Positions 43,732-56,177 of a stretch of 64,000 bases of DNA are shown one piece after another. The position numbers and the translations under genes were made by a program. The notes beneath the pieces were generated by a model. The model worked only from the letters and a program-made list of their open reading frames with translations. It ran no database searches and had not been told where the DNA came from. Positions within the stretch are counted from its first letter, which is position 1, and every line of letters begins with the position of its first letter. The DNA lies in the NCBI RefSeq assembly GCF_040869045.1, contig NC_090319.1:305648998-305712997 (forward strand), written 5' to 3'. This DNA is from Eurosta solidaginis. Its lineage: Eukaryota; Arthropoda; Insecta; Diptera; Tephritidae.

Positions 43732-43947
43732 CTTTAAGGGCGAATTAATGGTGACTTATAACCATAAAGCCATAACCAGATAAAACAGCTGATCACACCT
43801 ACCTTATGGAAATCAATGTAATCGAGTTAGCGTTATGGTATGGAACCATTAATCGATTACATTGATTTCCATAAGGTAGGTTCGATCAGCTGTTTTATCT
43901 GGTAATGGCTTTATGGTTATAATTCACCATTAATTCGCCCTTTAAAG
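43732..43947. mobile_element. Foldback MITE, palindromic over its whole length
   Basis: CTTTAAGGGCGAATTAATGG at the left mirrors CCATTAATTCGCCCTTTAAAG at the right. The mirroring continues through ACCATAAAGCCAT, CAGATAAAACAGCTGATC and CTTATGGAAATCAATGTAAT, leaving only a short centre. Relatives: 45309-45735, 43985-44172, 46241-46885 and 51185-51255. Confidence 0.85.
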
Positions 43948-43984
43948 CGGAGTCATTAATGCCGTTTGTCGTATTGCTGTAGTC

Positions 43985-44172
43985 GTATCCCTAACGCAAT
44001 CAGCTATTTATCGTTACGACGGTAAACCAAAACCCAATTGGTTGGCTACGATACGGTTACGACCTTAGTGGCACCAATAATCGATTGCATTGATTCCCAT
44101 AAGGTTCGTCGAATCAGCTGTTATAAGATTACCGATACGGTTACCGATAAAGCACCAATGTCTGCAGCTTTA
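43985..44172. mobile_element. Relative of the foldback MITE family, half element
   Basis: Contains CCCAATTGGTTGGCTACGAT, CACCAATAATCGATTGCATT, GAATCAGCTGTTATAAG and ACCGATAAAGCACCAATGTC, all of which recur in the 46241-46885 insertion in inverse order. Confidence 0.7.
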
Positions 44173-44998
44173 GGCTTTGTGCGAGTTTGCCTAAATTACG
44201 ACCTAAATTAAGAAAAAACCTAAATCAGTAGAAAATGCCGGTAAGGCAGTGAAAAGAAAAAAATTAGATTTTTTTCAGGGTTGAATTTTATATAAGGTGC
44301 CTCGATTTTCAAACTTTTGTTGATTTGTAGGGGAAGAGGGGTCATAAAAATCAACAAAATGGATCCGCAGCTCTAGTTAACTCTTAGTTTATGAAATATA
44401 AGCGTTTAAATTTCCAAATTTAAAAACATTGCCACTTAAGTCCTGCGGATCGCACATGTCGATAGCGGTATCAAAAGACGGATATTTTGGTCAAGATTCA
44501 GAATCCGAAAGCAGAAACTATATTTTTTATCTCGTTTAAAAGTTATTCGCGGAAAACCAATCGGTACTATAGTCGCTTTTTTCGTTTCAATTAATGGCGT
44601 TATTATGTATAACGCAAAGCGACGCGAGGAGTCACTTTCACCCAAGTGAAACCAAATTCGTATCATATAAGACCATTCATTCACTTCAGTCACTCTCGGT
44701 GACTGCAGGTGATTGTCTTACGTTTTTTCGTATTATATGGCGACGCAAAGTGTCACGAACACTCATTTTTGCTGTCAAAATATTCACTTGCTTCTGGATC
44801 GCGTTTGCTTAACATTTCGTGAAAAAAAAAGATTGAAATTTTCCATAGACAGCCGATAAAGGTTATATTTAGAGCTTCATTCAATGTGGATGCATATTTC
44901 GTTAAATTTTACAGAAATACAAAAAAAGCGAAACCTATAAAAATTGTAGCCAAGGACCCAAACTGTTATTCCTTTTGTAATAAAAGTACTTCAGACAA
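44173..44998. other. Non-coding with scraps of older MITEs
   Basis: 44440-44560 (GCGGTATCAAAAGACGG, TCCGAAAGCAGAAAC) resembles 38840-38900 inside the Harbinger element. 44590-44810 is rich in GTCAC/GTGAC motifs similar to 49220-49350. No coding support. Confidence 0.45.
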
Positions 44999-45173
44999 AA
45001 TTATTGGTGGTTCAATGTGGTAATATTAAATCGCTCCCGAGATGGCCGAACTTGTACTTTAATGGTGCTTGTTACCGGAACATACCGGATATATATCCGG
45101 TAAAGGACCATCAACATCAATAACACTTCCCGAAACCTTCGGGAGTTTCTTTATCGCTACAACAACAACAGCA
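44999..45173 (+). mobile_element. SINE1 3' fragment
   Basis: GGTTCAATGTGGTAATATTA, CTCCCGAGATGGCCGAAC, ACCGGATATATATCCGGTAA and CTTCGGGAG, ending CTACAACAACAACA. Diverged and 5'-truncated. Confidence 0.8.
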
Positions 45174-45308
45174 ATTTGTTATGGTTTTTCGATAACAAGT
45201 TTCTAGTTTTAGTAGGAAAAATTGTCGTGTCCCTACAGGTTTCAAATCCAGATATTTACGAGAATGGATTGGAAAAAAATTCATTTCATTTGGACCAACC
45301 CTATCTTA

Positions 45309-45735
45309 AGGGCGAATTAATGGTGACTTATAACCATAAAGCCATAACCAGATAAATCAGCTGATCGAACCTACCTTATGGAAAGGAATGTAATCGATTA
45401 ATGGTGCCATACCATAACGCTAACGCCATAGCCAATCAATTGGTTTTTGGTTTCTCGCCATATCCATAACCTAAAAATATTTCAGTTGGTGAATTTAATA
45501 ACTTTTTTTAGATTTTCTTCATTGTTTTGGATACGTTATGACTAAGATACTTATTTTTTGTGGAATATGTTTGTAATTTTTTGCGTTTTCATCATTTTTA
45601 TGAAATTTTCACGATTTTTAGGTTAAGGCACCATTAATCGATCACATTGAGATGGTTATGGATATGAGTATGGTTACGACTATGGCGTTTGGGTTAAGGA
45701 AGTTTAATTTGGCTTTTAGTTATGGCGTCGCACTT
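45309..45735. mobile_element. Longer member of the foldback MITE family
   Basis: The left end AAGGGCGAATTAATGGTGAC matches 43732. It then carries a unique core (AACCAATTGG-type, CGCCATATCCATAACC, TTGTTTTGGATACGTTATGA) and a right part GGCACCATTAATCGATCACA...GTTTAATTTGGCTTTTAG. The core is shared with 46380-46575. Confidence 0.7.
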
Positions 45736-45855
45736 TTATTCTTTTCTTAAAAAATAGAAGTTCGGATTTAACTTTTATTTTCGGCCTTATAAAATAAATG
45801 TCCGGATTTTATTTTTTTTTTGTGTGGATTACTTTTTTTTTTAATTTTCTTATAA

Positions 45856-46240
45856 ATGATTCTACTGATTCCCGAACAACGTATTAAATTAAGCCTCAAA
45901 GGTGTATCTCAAATTATCTGTCTCATCGCCAAACATCGGTACAATTCAGGAACGGAACATCTTAACCCAGAAGAATTAAACAAGGGGTACCACAGGGTGG
46001 TGTCCTACCCTTGCTTCTGTTTAAATTCTACATATCGAAGCTCCTTTCGCCACCAGATAGAGCTACCATTCTATCCTACGCCAATGACTGCACGATAATG
46101 GCTACAGGTCCCGGGCCACCCATCGATGAGCTAGGTAATAAAATAAAGAACCATCTGCTTATTTACAACATGGAAGCGCCAAATGTCGACCATATTGAAC
46201 ATCCACGTCGATGGCATCACGCTACCGGCTGTCTTAATCT
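45856..46240 (+). pseudogene. Jockey-type LINE reverse transcriptase, 5' piece
   Basis: Two overlapping shifted frames give SLKGVSQIICLIAKHRYNSG, then LSYANDCTIMATGPGPPIDE near 46070-46130 (active-site box YAND instead of YADD), and IHVDG-type residues before the break at about 46240. It is joined functionally to 46886-47505 once the MITE is removed. Confidence 0.75.
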
Positions 46241-46885
46241 GCAGACATTGGTGCGTTATCGGTAACCGTATTGGTAACCTTATAACAGCTGATTCGACCA
46301 ACGTTATGGGAATCAATGTAATCGATTATTGGTGCCGTATCGTAACGCTAAGGTCGTAACCGTATCGTAGCCAACCAATTGGTTTTTGGTTTTTCGCCAT
46401 ATCCATAACCTAAAAATATTTGAGTTGGTGAATTTAATAACTTTTTGTAGATTTTATTCATTGTTTTGGATACGTTATGACTAGGAGACTTATTTTTTGT
46501 GGAATATGTTTGTATTTTTTTGCGTTTTCTTCATTTTTTTGAAATTTTCACGATTTTTAGGTTAAGGCAGCATTAATTGATAACAATGTATCGTATAGGG
46601 TTAAGCTGGAGACATTGGTGCTTTATCGGTAAGCGTATCGGTAACCATATAACAGCTGATTCGGTTAACCTTATGGGAATCAATGCAATCGATTATTGGT
46701 GCCGCTAAGGTCGTAACCGTATCGTAGCCAACCAATTGGTTTTTGGTTTGCCGTCGTAACGATAAACAGCTGGTTACGTTAGGGATACGACTACAGCGAT
46801 ACGACAAACGGCACCAATGACTCCCGCTTTACGTTAGGGATACGACTACAGCGATACGACAAACGGCACCAATTACTCCGCTTTT
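46241..46885. mobile_element. Compound MITE insertion inside the Jockey-type LINE
   Basis: Starts CAGACATTGGTGCGTTATCG with GGTAACCGTATTGGTAACC and AACAGCTGATTCGACC, and ends CGGCACCAATTACTCCGC. A second, reversed set (46605-46700) and a duplicated right end (ACGTTAGGGATACGACTACA at about 46771 and 46831) show two nested or duplicated members. Confidence 0.7.
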
Positions 46886-47505
46886 ACACCTAAAAATCTT
46901 AAGTGAGACGTTCGATCAGGATCTACATTTTGGTGAGCATGCAACCGCAATTATCCCTACAGTCCAGAGCCGTAATAAAATCCTCAATTCTCTTGCCGGC
47001 AGCACTTGTGGTAAAGACAAACACTCATTGCCACTTACAAAGCAATTGACCGGTCGAGTGCATGCTACGCGTCCCCGATACGGGCTGTATTCTTATGTCC
47101 CCAGAACACCATCTACATAATGAGGCGAGAGTACTCCCCCTTAGGAAGAGAAATGAAATGCTAACCAAACAGTTCCTGTTTAATACCCAGAAATCTGGGC
47201 ATCCCAACAGACATCTGATTGGTGAGGCTACACTTCCCAGAGGCTTAAAGGGTCATCTCCGTAAGCATTATGAGGAAATACAGCTCCTGAGAACACACTC
47301 GAATGAAGCAAAAATGCACAAACAGGTCCTCAGTGATATCCACAAACAGGCGTCGGACCTCTATGCCAGGAATTGCCCGGCAAATCCAGTACTCAAAGAA
47401 AAATTCCCAGAACTGGCAGAGGAGGAACTCACTCTTCCTAGGGAAATGCGCGTCTCTCTAGCTAAACTTCGATCTGGGTACTGTAACAGGTTAAACTCTA
47501 CGTAA
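46886..47505 (+). pseudogene. Jockey-type LINE reverse transcriptase, 3' piece
   Basis: Resumes with SETFDQDLHFGEHATAIIP and RNKILNSLAGSTCGKDK, shifts, then the long frame 47062-47505 with EHHLHNEARVLPLRKRNEML, ASDLYARNCPANPVLKEKF and LRSGYCNRLNS before TAA. The terminal Cys/His cluster seen at 41745-42075 is missing. Non-functional. Confidence 0.85.
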
Positions 47506-47580
47506 CCAGAATCAACCCCGACATACAACTTGAAAGAACATTGAGGGAATTTTATATTAATATAATAATGGTAATACCCT

Positions 47581-48035
47581 AGAACAGAGGTCTACTGCTA
47601 ATACGCGTCCAAAAATATCGTGAGAGGTGTCAAACGAAAATAAAAATATTAACTCGTTCAAAAGTTATTAACGAAAAAACGAAACATGGCCCCGGGTCCC
47701 GCCGAAACCGGGGGTGGCATCCATAGTATTTTTGCGCAGAACACCTTTCTGTGTTGGTGGTCTTTGGACGCGCTTATAAAAAATTACTGAGGCCGGTCCA
47801 CCAATGGGGTGGGATCAAAATTAAATGCGCGCAAAATCCCTTTGACCACAAAATTTTTTCAGTACACAACATTACAACAACCACATGAAAATTGCCAACT
47901 TCACTGCAAATATCTACGGACAGAGATAAACATTTTATTTTCCGTCTTTGAATTATTGTTGTCGAGGTCAATACGCGTCTTTTGACACCTCTCTCTATAT
48001 TTTTGGACGCGTATTAGCAGTCGACCCCTGTTCTG
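47581..48035. mobile_element. MITE with ~54-bp inverted ends
   Basis: The left end AGAACAGAGGTCTACTGCTA continues ATACGCGTCCAAAAATATCG. The right end mirrored reads AGAACAGGGGTCGACTGCTA then the same. The interior shares GCAGAACACCTTTCTGTG and GGTCTTTGGACGCG with 38970-39020. Confidence 0.8.
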
Positions 48036-48099
48036 GACGTTTACCAGAAATTTTGTTTGTCGTAAAAAATTTCAGCTTTTATATTATGAGAAAGAACAG

Positions 48100-48340
48100 G
48101 TTAACGTTACAAACAGTTTAGCGTTAACAACTGCAACGAGGCTGTGTCTGGGGAAGCTTGAGCGCAACCCATACGGCCATAGTGGTATGAGCTTCAAGGC
48201 GCATGGTACCAAAATTGCAGCTGTAGTGCAAGGCCGCAATAAAATCAACAAATCGCTTGCCGGCAGTTCTTGGGAAGAAGATAAAGAAACATACAAAATT
48301 CCACCGCTTATTTGCTACTCGTAGCCAGTTTAAGTACACA
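48100..48340 (+). pseudogene. Jockey-type LINE RT fragment
   Basis: The plus-strand reading GTKIAAVVQGRNKINKSLAG followed by SWEEDKETY corresponds to the block at 46960-47030. It is a second, separately decayed copy truncated on both sides. Confidence 0.65.
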
Positions 48341-48732
48341 CACTCGAAAGGCCTCGAATTTCCACGGAATTTTCCATATTTAAAACTATATATAAACTTT
48401 AGTTATGAAAAACAGCTCAATATAAAAGAGCATATTGAAAAATAAACAAGCAATTGTTTTTAATAACATTTAATTAAACAATCTATATTGCAATTTATAC
48501 TGTTTTCACACAGACGGCTTATTGAATAATAAAGGCAGTTTTATACATTAAGACGCTTATTGAGCTCAATCTTCCCTACAAAATTCGAATCTATAATTAT
48601 TTCATTAGTAGCTAATCGAATGCCTAATGAAGTCAAAAGCACAATGCAACTCTGTTGGGAGCGTCCGGTTTCTTAGTTTTTAGTGTGTTCAGTGCTTAAA
48701 AATGTCATTTGTCAAAGTAAATGTCATTGTCT

Positions 48733-48929
48733 GTATGGCGGAACGATACAAGGTGGCCGCATCGAAGAGCTGATTATAACCTTTTTTTAATTGATTTGAT
48801 ACATCAACTTCCGGCGCAGTACGATTTTGACATTTGTCCATCGAATTTACAAAAACAAAGTACATGCAATTCTTATTTATGTATGTAGGTATGTCACCAT
48901 GCTGCCACCTTGTATCGTTTCGCCATGAT
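48733..48929. mobile_element. MITE with ATGGCG(G/A)AACGATACAAGG ends
   Basis: TATGGCGGAACGATACAAGG at 48734 is mirrored by CCTTGTATCGTTTCGCCATG at 48908, giving arms of about 27 bp with two mismatches and a ~140-bp loop. Confidence 0.7.
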
Positions 48930-51900
48930 TTTCTGTCATATAGCATTGTCATTTTATTCGATTGACATTTCATCCTTCATACTAATCGAGCAGTTACTTC
49001 TGTGTGAAAGCAAAAAATTTACGATTTCATTAGAAGGTGAAATGAGATCATTAAGTTTCTGTGTGAAAACAGTATTACACTGTTTTCTTTTTTTCACAAT
49101 TGTCAGGTGTTTCGCTGCAATATTGCCAGCTCCTTGGAACGACATTATTCCGAAAAAATTGCACAGAAAAGTTTTCCTAAATAACAAAAGTAATAAGTGG
49201 CTATACTGGCTACGTATTGGGTTTGACAGTCGCAGTGAATACTTAGTGACTACGTAAGACGGCAAACGCGAATACGTAAGAAGTTATAAAATACGAATTC
49301 TGGGTGACTGTGAATGTGTGTGAATGCGACGCAAACATTCACGGTGACATACATAATAAAATGCTGAAAGTAGCCATATTGAACAGTCTGTCAGGCACCC
49401 TACAAGAAACGCTGATAGTTTTACTAATACACTCACACTTGTAATTGACAATGCTGATCCTGCGATGACGTAAACATTGATACTCAAATTTATGTATGTT
49501 CCTTTGATCGCTCACGCATGTCTGCATGTTCCCAACGACAGCCTATAATCATGAAAAAGGACTCAAACTGGGAAAGCTTCGGACACCTGGTACAGAACAA
49601 AAGAACATACAGCAGATACCATTATGCATGTGAGACAGATACATAGTTCTCATTCTTATGTATGCGAGAACAGTTTATCCGATTTAATCATATTGTCACT
49701 ACTGACTGTCATTTGACAATCAAATGATTATCACGGTTGTTTTGTTATTTTTTAAATTCCGCCATTTTCAACCGACGAAAACCATATAAAAAATAAGTTT
49801 AAAAAATGAAAAAGAGAGCATTTCAAAGCTCCATGCTAAAAGAAAAAAATCGAAAATAATATTAAAAAATACCAAAAGCTGTCTGGGGCGCACTCAAAAA
49901 ATTGATACGCGAAAAATAATAGTGGTTAGTGGTGATTCATTTAGATGTGTTTCCGCATGAGGAAAGCGCTATTCTGTTGTTTTGTTGTTTTCTGAATTTA
50001 AATTGAACATTCTGAAGTCGAATTCTTATAAAACTATTTATTTTAAACAAATAAGAAACACGTATGCTTTTATCACGTACAAAATTAAAAACGTAATGAA
50101 ATAAAGTAAATAAAAAGCAAAAAGCATTGTTTCATTTTTGGCGGAATATAACAATTGTCATTTATGATAGTATAACAGTCAAACCTGATATCTACAGTAA
50201 ACTATCATTTATGACACTTTTTGATAGTTAGAGTGTCAGCACTGATCCAGGAAAAGGATTAAGAGTGAGCAGTACGGCTATATACTTAATCAGTAGGCGA
50301 TGTTGGTGTATAAGAAGGAGACAAAAACTCACACGTACACAGTTGTTTACATCACATTTGCGCAAGTCCCCTTAAGTTTGTGATAGAAAGTTTGTATGAG
50401 GCGCTGATCGTCAGGTCGACATTGCTGACAATCAGATGATAGTCATATGATAGTCAGTATTCTTGTAGGGCAGTTGACAGATAAGAGATCACACTTTGTC
50501 ATCATTCACAATGATATGAAGGTGGTGAATAGTGTTGCCAACTCCTCAACAATATCTTGGTAAAACATTATAAGCTGGTGGCACGTCGCCATTAATGGAA
50601 ACAAACATAACTACCATTGTATCTTGTTTTTGTAATTCTCTGAATAATTCGTAGTCTAATATTATTTGGGGTGTTGACATTGCTCGGGTTTATAATCAGA
50701 TTCAGTTGTATGCGTAAAATTGCTTGCAAATAATTGATTCATTCCCTGTTTTGACCAATGAAATGTCACTAAAAATTACCTTTTCTTCTATTCTCTTCTC
50801 TTCGCTTCGCTTCTCTTCTTTTCTCTTCTCTTGTCTTGTCTTGTCTTGACTTGTCTTGTCTTGACTTGTCTTGTCTTCTCTTCACTCGATTTTTTATTAA
50901 AAATTTTCCCCTGCGGTGCCTTTGTTCAACACATACAAAAACATTTTATTTTTAAATTCCTATTATACAATTTTTTAAATATTTTTTTTATTATAAAAAA
51001 ACGTGAAAATTTTTAATAAAAAATCGCTCGAAACCGCGTTGCCAACCTAAAAAGAAGTAATTAACAAATTATCTGGCTCACAAATTGAACCAGACTTCTA
51101 TCTGGATTTATCTGGATCAAATCGTTGTTGTTGCATTTACATGCAAAATTATTTATCTGGCTCAGGATTTTGCCACCGGATGATAGCTATTGATTCCTAT
51201 AAGGTTGGTCGAATCAGCTGTTATAAGGTTACCGATAAAGCACCAATGTCTGCAGCCATTGTGAATGATAACCAAGTGTGATATCTTCTGCATAGACGTC
51301 AAAATTCCAAAGTGATTGGATCACCTGATTTGTATTTGACTATCGCTGTCTCATTCTGTATCTCTTTCTATCACCCGCTGAAGATAAGCGCCGCCATATT
51401 GAACACCCTGTCAGGCATTTGACAGATAAGATATCACACATAGTTATAATTCACAATCTCTGCAGCTATAAAAAGATATTGTTGGGGAGCTGGCAACAAT
51501 ATTCACCACCTTCATATCGCTTCCCCGGATCAATAATAGCTGTTTTTTTTCTCTTCTATATACGTTTACGCTAAACTTTATATGGACTGCTAAGCGACAA
51601 ACTTTAAATACACCTCTGAAATTGCTAAGTATAAAATTAGTACTACTAAATTTCAATACGCATTATACTCAGATGTAACTGAAATATGTGTCTATGTTTC
51701 ACCCTCTGCACTAATTCTGTGTATTCTATGCGTGTCCACTATTTATCACAACTGATTCAGCTATATGTTATACACAGAAATACAATAGAGAGCTGTGTCT
51801 CCGCTTTTCAAAATATTCCCCTTTTTTCAACCTAAATTGTTATGTCAAATATGAAAAAATAAAAATCAATTTTTTGCTTATTTAAAATAAAAACACGAAT

Positions 51901-52672
51901 AAAATGAACCTTTGGAAAAACAAAATGCCGATTAGTGGATGTATCTCAGGCTAGTGAAATCTTGATTGTGTATTAGATGATTTGACGAATATACGTTTCG
52001 CCCCAAGCAAAAATAATTTGGGGAACACTGCGAATACAAATGACCTGACTCAAAGATTCAAAATATGCTAATGGTTATATGCCCAGTATAAATAGTCCCT
52101 ATAAGTTGTACGTCCACTGTTTTGTGTCGGTGGAAGCCCTCACAAATAAGCTCTTCTTTGAACAGTCACAAGATTACCTTTAGGCAGCTGCTATTTCTGC
52201 CATATTCCTTTGATTACAAGTAGGCTTTGCTGCGGAAACATGCATAAATGTAGCAAAATGTGAAAATATTTAATTTAATTATTTTTTTGGTTTTTTGTTT
52301 AGAAAAAGCGATACCACTATTCCGCCAAAATTAGTGAGTTTGACATGTTTTTGTTTATGTTTTATATTAACAATTTTCAAAATAAAAACAATGCAAATAA
52401 CACCCGAAAATTGTTTCGGTATCTAATGGTTCACTTTTTTCACAAGAAAGTTGATTTTAATTGTGTTTTTATGCACCAAATTTTTAAACTAAAAACAAAA
52501 TTTTCATGTGTCAGAAAAAAATAAAGAAAAAATGGCCGAATGTCAAAAAAACCTATCGAAATACAAACTGGATCGTTTGTTTTTAATAAACTAGATGGTA
52601 TTTTCCTTGTATTTCGTTAGTTTTTTGAAATATAGTTTACACACTTACACCAGTACTGAAGCTGTATTAGAA
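48930..52672. other. Intergenic, mostly short foldback scraps
   Basis: No coding frame is supported. 50514-50546 (GATATGAAGGTGGTGAATAG...) and 51486-51518 (its inverse, ...CACCACCTTCATATC) suggest a ~1-kb inverted-repeat element with TTGACAGATAAGA repeats. 51185-51255 is a fragment of the 43732-type MITE. 49370-49400 and 51390-51420 share GCCATATTGAACA(G/C)(T/C)CTGTCAGGCA. Confidence 0.5.
50781..50885. repeat. Pentanucleotide microsatellite (TCTTC/TCTTG)n
   Basis: A run of TCTTC, TCTTG and CTTCG units about 105 bp long; the variant TTGACTTGTC appears twice. It creates an apparent small open frame that is only the repeat. Confidence 0.9.
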
Positions 52673-52808
52673 GGGAGTGCGACAAAAAATTGAGGATAAA
52701 ATACACGAAAATAAAGTAATGTCATATAGGTATTGGGAGGGAGTGAGACAAAAAATTAAAGATAAACTACAAGAAAAAATACACGAAAATAAAGTACTGT
52801 CATGTAGG
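52673..52808. repeat. Two-unit tandem repeat, ~65-70 bp
   Basis: GGGAGTGCGACAAAAAATTGA ... AATACACGAAAATAAAGTAATGTCATATAGGTAT is followed directly by a second copy with GTACTGTCATGTAGGTAT and a short internal insertion. Confidence 0.8.
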
Positions 52809-53606
52809 TATAAGCATTGTTTACTATATAGTTTGGCAGCTTAAATTGAGGTTTTGTTGCGAATAGAGTGGAAGGCAGTGAAATAGGCAGTCGAATGACA
52901 TATAATGAAGGAATGGTGTTCGGAGTTTTTTCAAAGTTAAAAAAAAATGATAAAAGCTTTAATATAAATAAAAATATTGTTTTAATAACAGCAAAAATGC
53001 CTTATATATTCTATATACATAAATTCGTAAGGATTATCTCACTTTAAAATTTGAGCTAAATAATCTAAAGTTTTTTTTGAAACTGAGTCGAGAACTGTGC
53101 GTGTGAATGTGCGAATTTACACCGATCAGCTGTTAGTTGCGCTACTTGGTACGATTTACAATGGGTATAAGCGTTTGTTTTACGCTCAAACGTAAACGTA
53201 TACGCGTTTAAAAAAAACACGGCTAATCGCAAAGATCTTCGGCCGGCGCCGGCGGGTAAAAGAACATACCTACTGTACTTTATATCACTAAAATAAACAT
53301 ACTTGCCTTAAATCATCTTTGATTTTATAAATTTAGCGATTTAATATTTAGCCACCTAATTTTTCACGAAAAGTTGCTAAAAGTAAAAATAATAAAGGGT
53401 GAGCACTGGAAATGATTGCATTCTTATTTAATATCATTTATTAAATAGACATAAACTTGTGTATTTCAGCAGAAAAAATTCAATCCCATATGCATATCTA
53501 GAAATATACCTTCATACATAGTTTTAGAATATAGGGCTAATAATATATTGAATGTTTTTCATTAATCCGCAATACAGCAGTATCAGTGAAATCGCATAAA
53601 ACAAAA

Positions 53607-54698
53607 ATGGCTAAATATTATAAAATTGACATCAATCGAACAGAATGGGAAATACCAGAAATTTATCAACAACTACAACCAGTTGGCTCGGGAGCTTATG
53701 GTCAAGTATGCAAAGCACTTGTCGAAGGTACAAATATGCATGTAGCCATTAAAAAACTAGCACGCCCATTTCAATCGGCTGTACATGCCAAACGTACATA
53801 TCGTGAGTTGCGTCTATTAAAGCATATGGATCATGATAATGTGATCGGTTTGTTGGACGTATTTCATCCACATCCAACAAACGTTACATTGGAAAATTTC
53901 CAACAAGTTTATTTGGTAACACATTTAATGGATGCCGATTTAAATAATATCATAAGAACACAACGTTTATCCGATGATCATGTGCAATTTCTTGTTTATC
54001 AAATATTGCGTGGACTCAAATATATTCACAGTGCTGGCATAATTCATCGTGATCTTAAACCGTCCAATATTGCTGTGAATGAGGATTGTGAATTACGTAT
54101 TTTAGATTTTGGCTTAGCACGTCCCACCGAGAGCGAAATGACCGGTTATGTGGCAACGAGATGGTATCGTGCACCGGAAATCATGTTAAATTGGATGCAT
54201 TATAATCAAACTGTAGATATTTGGTCTGTTGGTTGTATAATGGCTGAATTGCTCACAGGACGTACTTTATTCCCTGGCACCGATCATATACATCAATTGA
54301 ATTTGATTATGGAAATTTTGGGTACACCACCAGATGATTTTATGAAGAAAATATCATCGGAAAGTGCTCGTAATTATATTAAATCATTACCACCGATGAA
54401 ACGACGCAACTTCAAAGACGTATTCAAAGGTGCCAACCCAATGGCTATCGATTTGCTCGAGAAGATGTTAGAACTAGATTCAGAGAAACGTATTACCGCA
54501 GAACAGGCGTTAGCTCATCCATATATGGAAAAATATTCTGAACCAAGTGATGAGCAGACATCACCACTATATGATCAGAGTTTTGAAGATATGGATTTGC
54601 CAGTTGAAAAATGGAAGGAATTAGTTTTCAATGAAGTTATAAACTTTAAGCCACCCCCTTCTTTTACACAAGTTTTGCAACAAATCAAATCAACTTAA
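53607..54698 (+). CDS. p38b: p38 mitogen-activated protein kinase, p38b-type
   Basis: 363 residues, single exon, normal length for p38. Numbering from ATG 53607 (context AAAACAAAAATGG, good fly start): glycine loop GSGAYGQV 27-34, catalytic Lys49 in VAIKK, gatekeeper Thr105, HRDLKPSN with Asp149, DFG at 167-169, and the dual-phosphorylation motif Thr179-Gly180-Tyr181 diagnostic of p38. The start [14 protein letters not shown] and FHPHPTN...LENFQQ resemble Drosophila p38b more than p38a, although the C-terminal half mixes features of both. It acts in stress and immune signalling below MKK3/6-type kinases. A likely 3' splice site (CCGCAATACAG|, about 53576) suggests an upstream non-coding exon. 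The upstream in-frame GTG at 53586 is not a start. Confidence 0.97.
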   Translation: MAKYYKIDINRTEWEIPEIYQQLQPVGSGAYGQVCKALVEGTNMHVAIKKLARPFQSAVHAKRTYRELRLLKHMDHDNVIGLLDVFHPHPTNVTLENFQQVYLVTHLMDADLNNIIRTQRLSDDHVQFLVYQILRGLKYIHSAGIIHRDLKPSNIAVNEDCELRILDFGLARPTESEMTGYVATRWYRAPEIMLNWMHYNQTVDIWSVGCIMAELLTGRTLFPGTDHIHQLNLIMEILGTPPDDFMKKISSESARNYIKSLPPMKRRNFKDVFKGANPMAIDLLEKMLELDSEKRITAEQALAHPYMEKYSEPSDEQTSPLYDQSFEDMDLPVEKWKELVFNEVINFKPPPSFTQVLQQIKST

Positions 54699-54756
54699 AT
54701 AAGTATGGTATGTATGTACTACATAAGCCTTAAGTAAACACGAATCGTCATAATGG

Positions 54757-54900
54757 TAGCACATATTGACTGCTATCTCGGCTGCCGTTTTAAAAGCGCC
54801 TTGTCTTAGGAAACTTTCGAAAAACGCCCTACTTCAGAATTTGCCTGAATGACGCCTATACCTGAGCATACAAATTACATGGTATAAGAAACAAGGTACT
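54757..54900. mobile_element. Fragment of the 56178-type foldback element
   Basis: Shares GACTGCTATCTCGGCTGCCG and AAAAACGCCCTA with the foldback at 56178-56475, and ACATGGTATAAG with 58380 (mirrored). It lies just 3' of the p38b stop, perhaps within its 3' UTR. Confidence 0.6.
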
Positions 54901-55159
54901 TCCATTGTCGGTTTTCGGTTGCCATATTTACTACCTGATAATTAAACAGATTATGGCACTTCGTGCTAACACTTTTCAATGAAATCTCTCATTTTTTTAT
55001 TGATTTCAAAAATTTTTGCAACTTTTGTGCCCGCTCAAAAATTTGAGAATCTTGCCGCGTAAAATGGACAATATAATGGAAGTTATAAGTTTTTTATTTC
55101 TTCAAGTCCTATATGTATATTGCGTACCGATGGAACTAGTCAACGGGACCTCCGAAGCA

Positions 55160-55440
55160 ACTCTCTCAAAAGGTTGCCAGCGCAATATAAAGCTTCTCCA
55201 ACCCAATAGTCAACCTCACCTACCCGTGACGAATCCTGTTTCATTAACAGCCGCGGCTCTGGTGACCCCGAACTCCTGATGGATCTAGGGGGTGGTAGGC
55301 GGATTGCCTTAGAAGGTTTCATGTGGTCATACCAAATCGCTCCCGAGATGGTCGGGAAAGTGGTCGACTACTGAAACCCTGCTAACCAAGATTAATTACA
55401 TTGACCGAAATCTCTGTTGTTGTTGTTGTAGCAATGCTCG
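55160..55440 (+). mobile_element. SINE1 internal fragment with detached tail piece
   Basis: AAAAGGTTGCCAGCGCAATA, CCTCACCTACCCGTGACGAA, ACTCCTGATGGATCTAGGGG and GCTCCCGAGATGGTCGGG in plus orientation. The head is missing. A separate TTGTTGTTGTTGTAGCAATG at about 55414 faces the other way. Confidence 0.7.
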
Positions 55441-56177
55441 CACCACCTAATAGCCGCGACCGATCACAAATTGGATATATTATTGAAATCAGCCCATTAT
55501 TTTAAAAATAAAAAATATGTTCCTAGAACTGTACTCATAAATATCAAAATATCGTACTAACGTTTTTCAAAGTTTTTTAAATATATTTGACTTAACGAAA
55601 CCAGAAATGAGTTTTAATTCCCTCAATTACCATCTTTATCTTTTATTTCATAAGAATTTCCAAAACAAATTATGTACTAAGTCGCTGTTTATATACGAAT
55701 ATTTTTGTTGCTCGAAGTCGTTACTTGAGGAACAGAGGGTAACGAGTTATGTAGGTATCGAGACCCGTGAATCGCGATCCCAAATCCAGGGATTCTCGAT
55801 TCATTTTTTCATCCAGAAATCCCGGGATTATATTTATTAAAATCTCGGGCTCCCGGGATTTTTTTGGGATTGCAAATTCAAACTACTTTTACTGATGAAT
55901 GATGTTTTTTTATTTTTGAAAGATCGTAAATCAAAGGAAATCCCTTTTTTCGGGTAAAGCACATCCTTCTTTAGACGTTACAAAACTCAATAATCTGATT
56001 TCAAAGGAAATAGACATTTTTCCATCCGGTGGATTTAGTGGCGTACATTTAGATTTGATGTATAACATGCTATCAACAATTTCCTATTTCTAGTGTGAAG
56101 TCTGAAGATGGTTCTCAACTTCCGGTTATATGTGTAATATGTTCAATTCTAGCCTTTCAGAAAATACTTCATATCGA

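Noticed and set aside
50831..51016. Small frame MSCLVLTCLVLTCLVF...
   Set aside because: It is the (TCTTG)n microsatellite followed by AT-rich DNA.
53586..53606. Upstream in-frame start for p38b
   Set aside because: The codon is GTG, not used as a start here; ATG 53607 has a good context and gives the expected family N-terminus.
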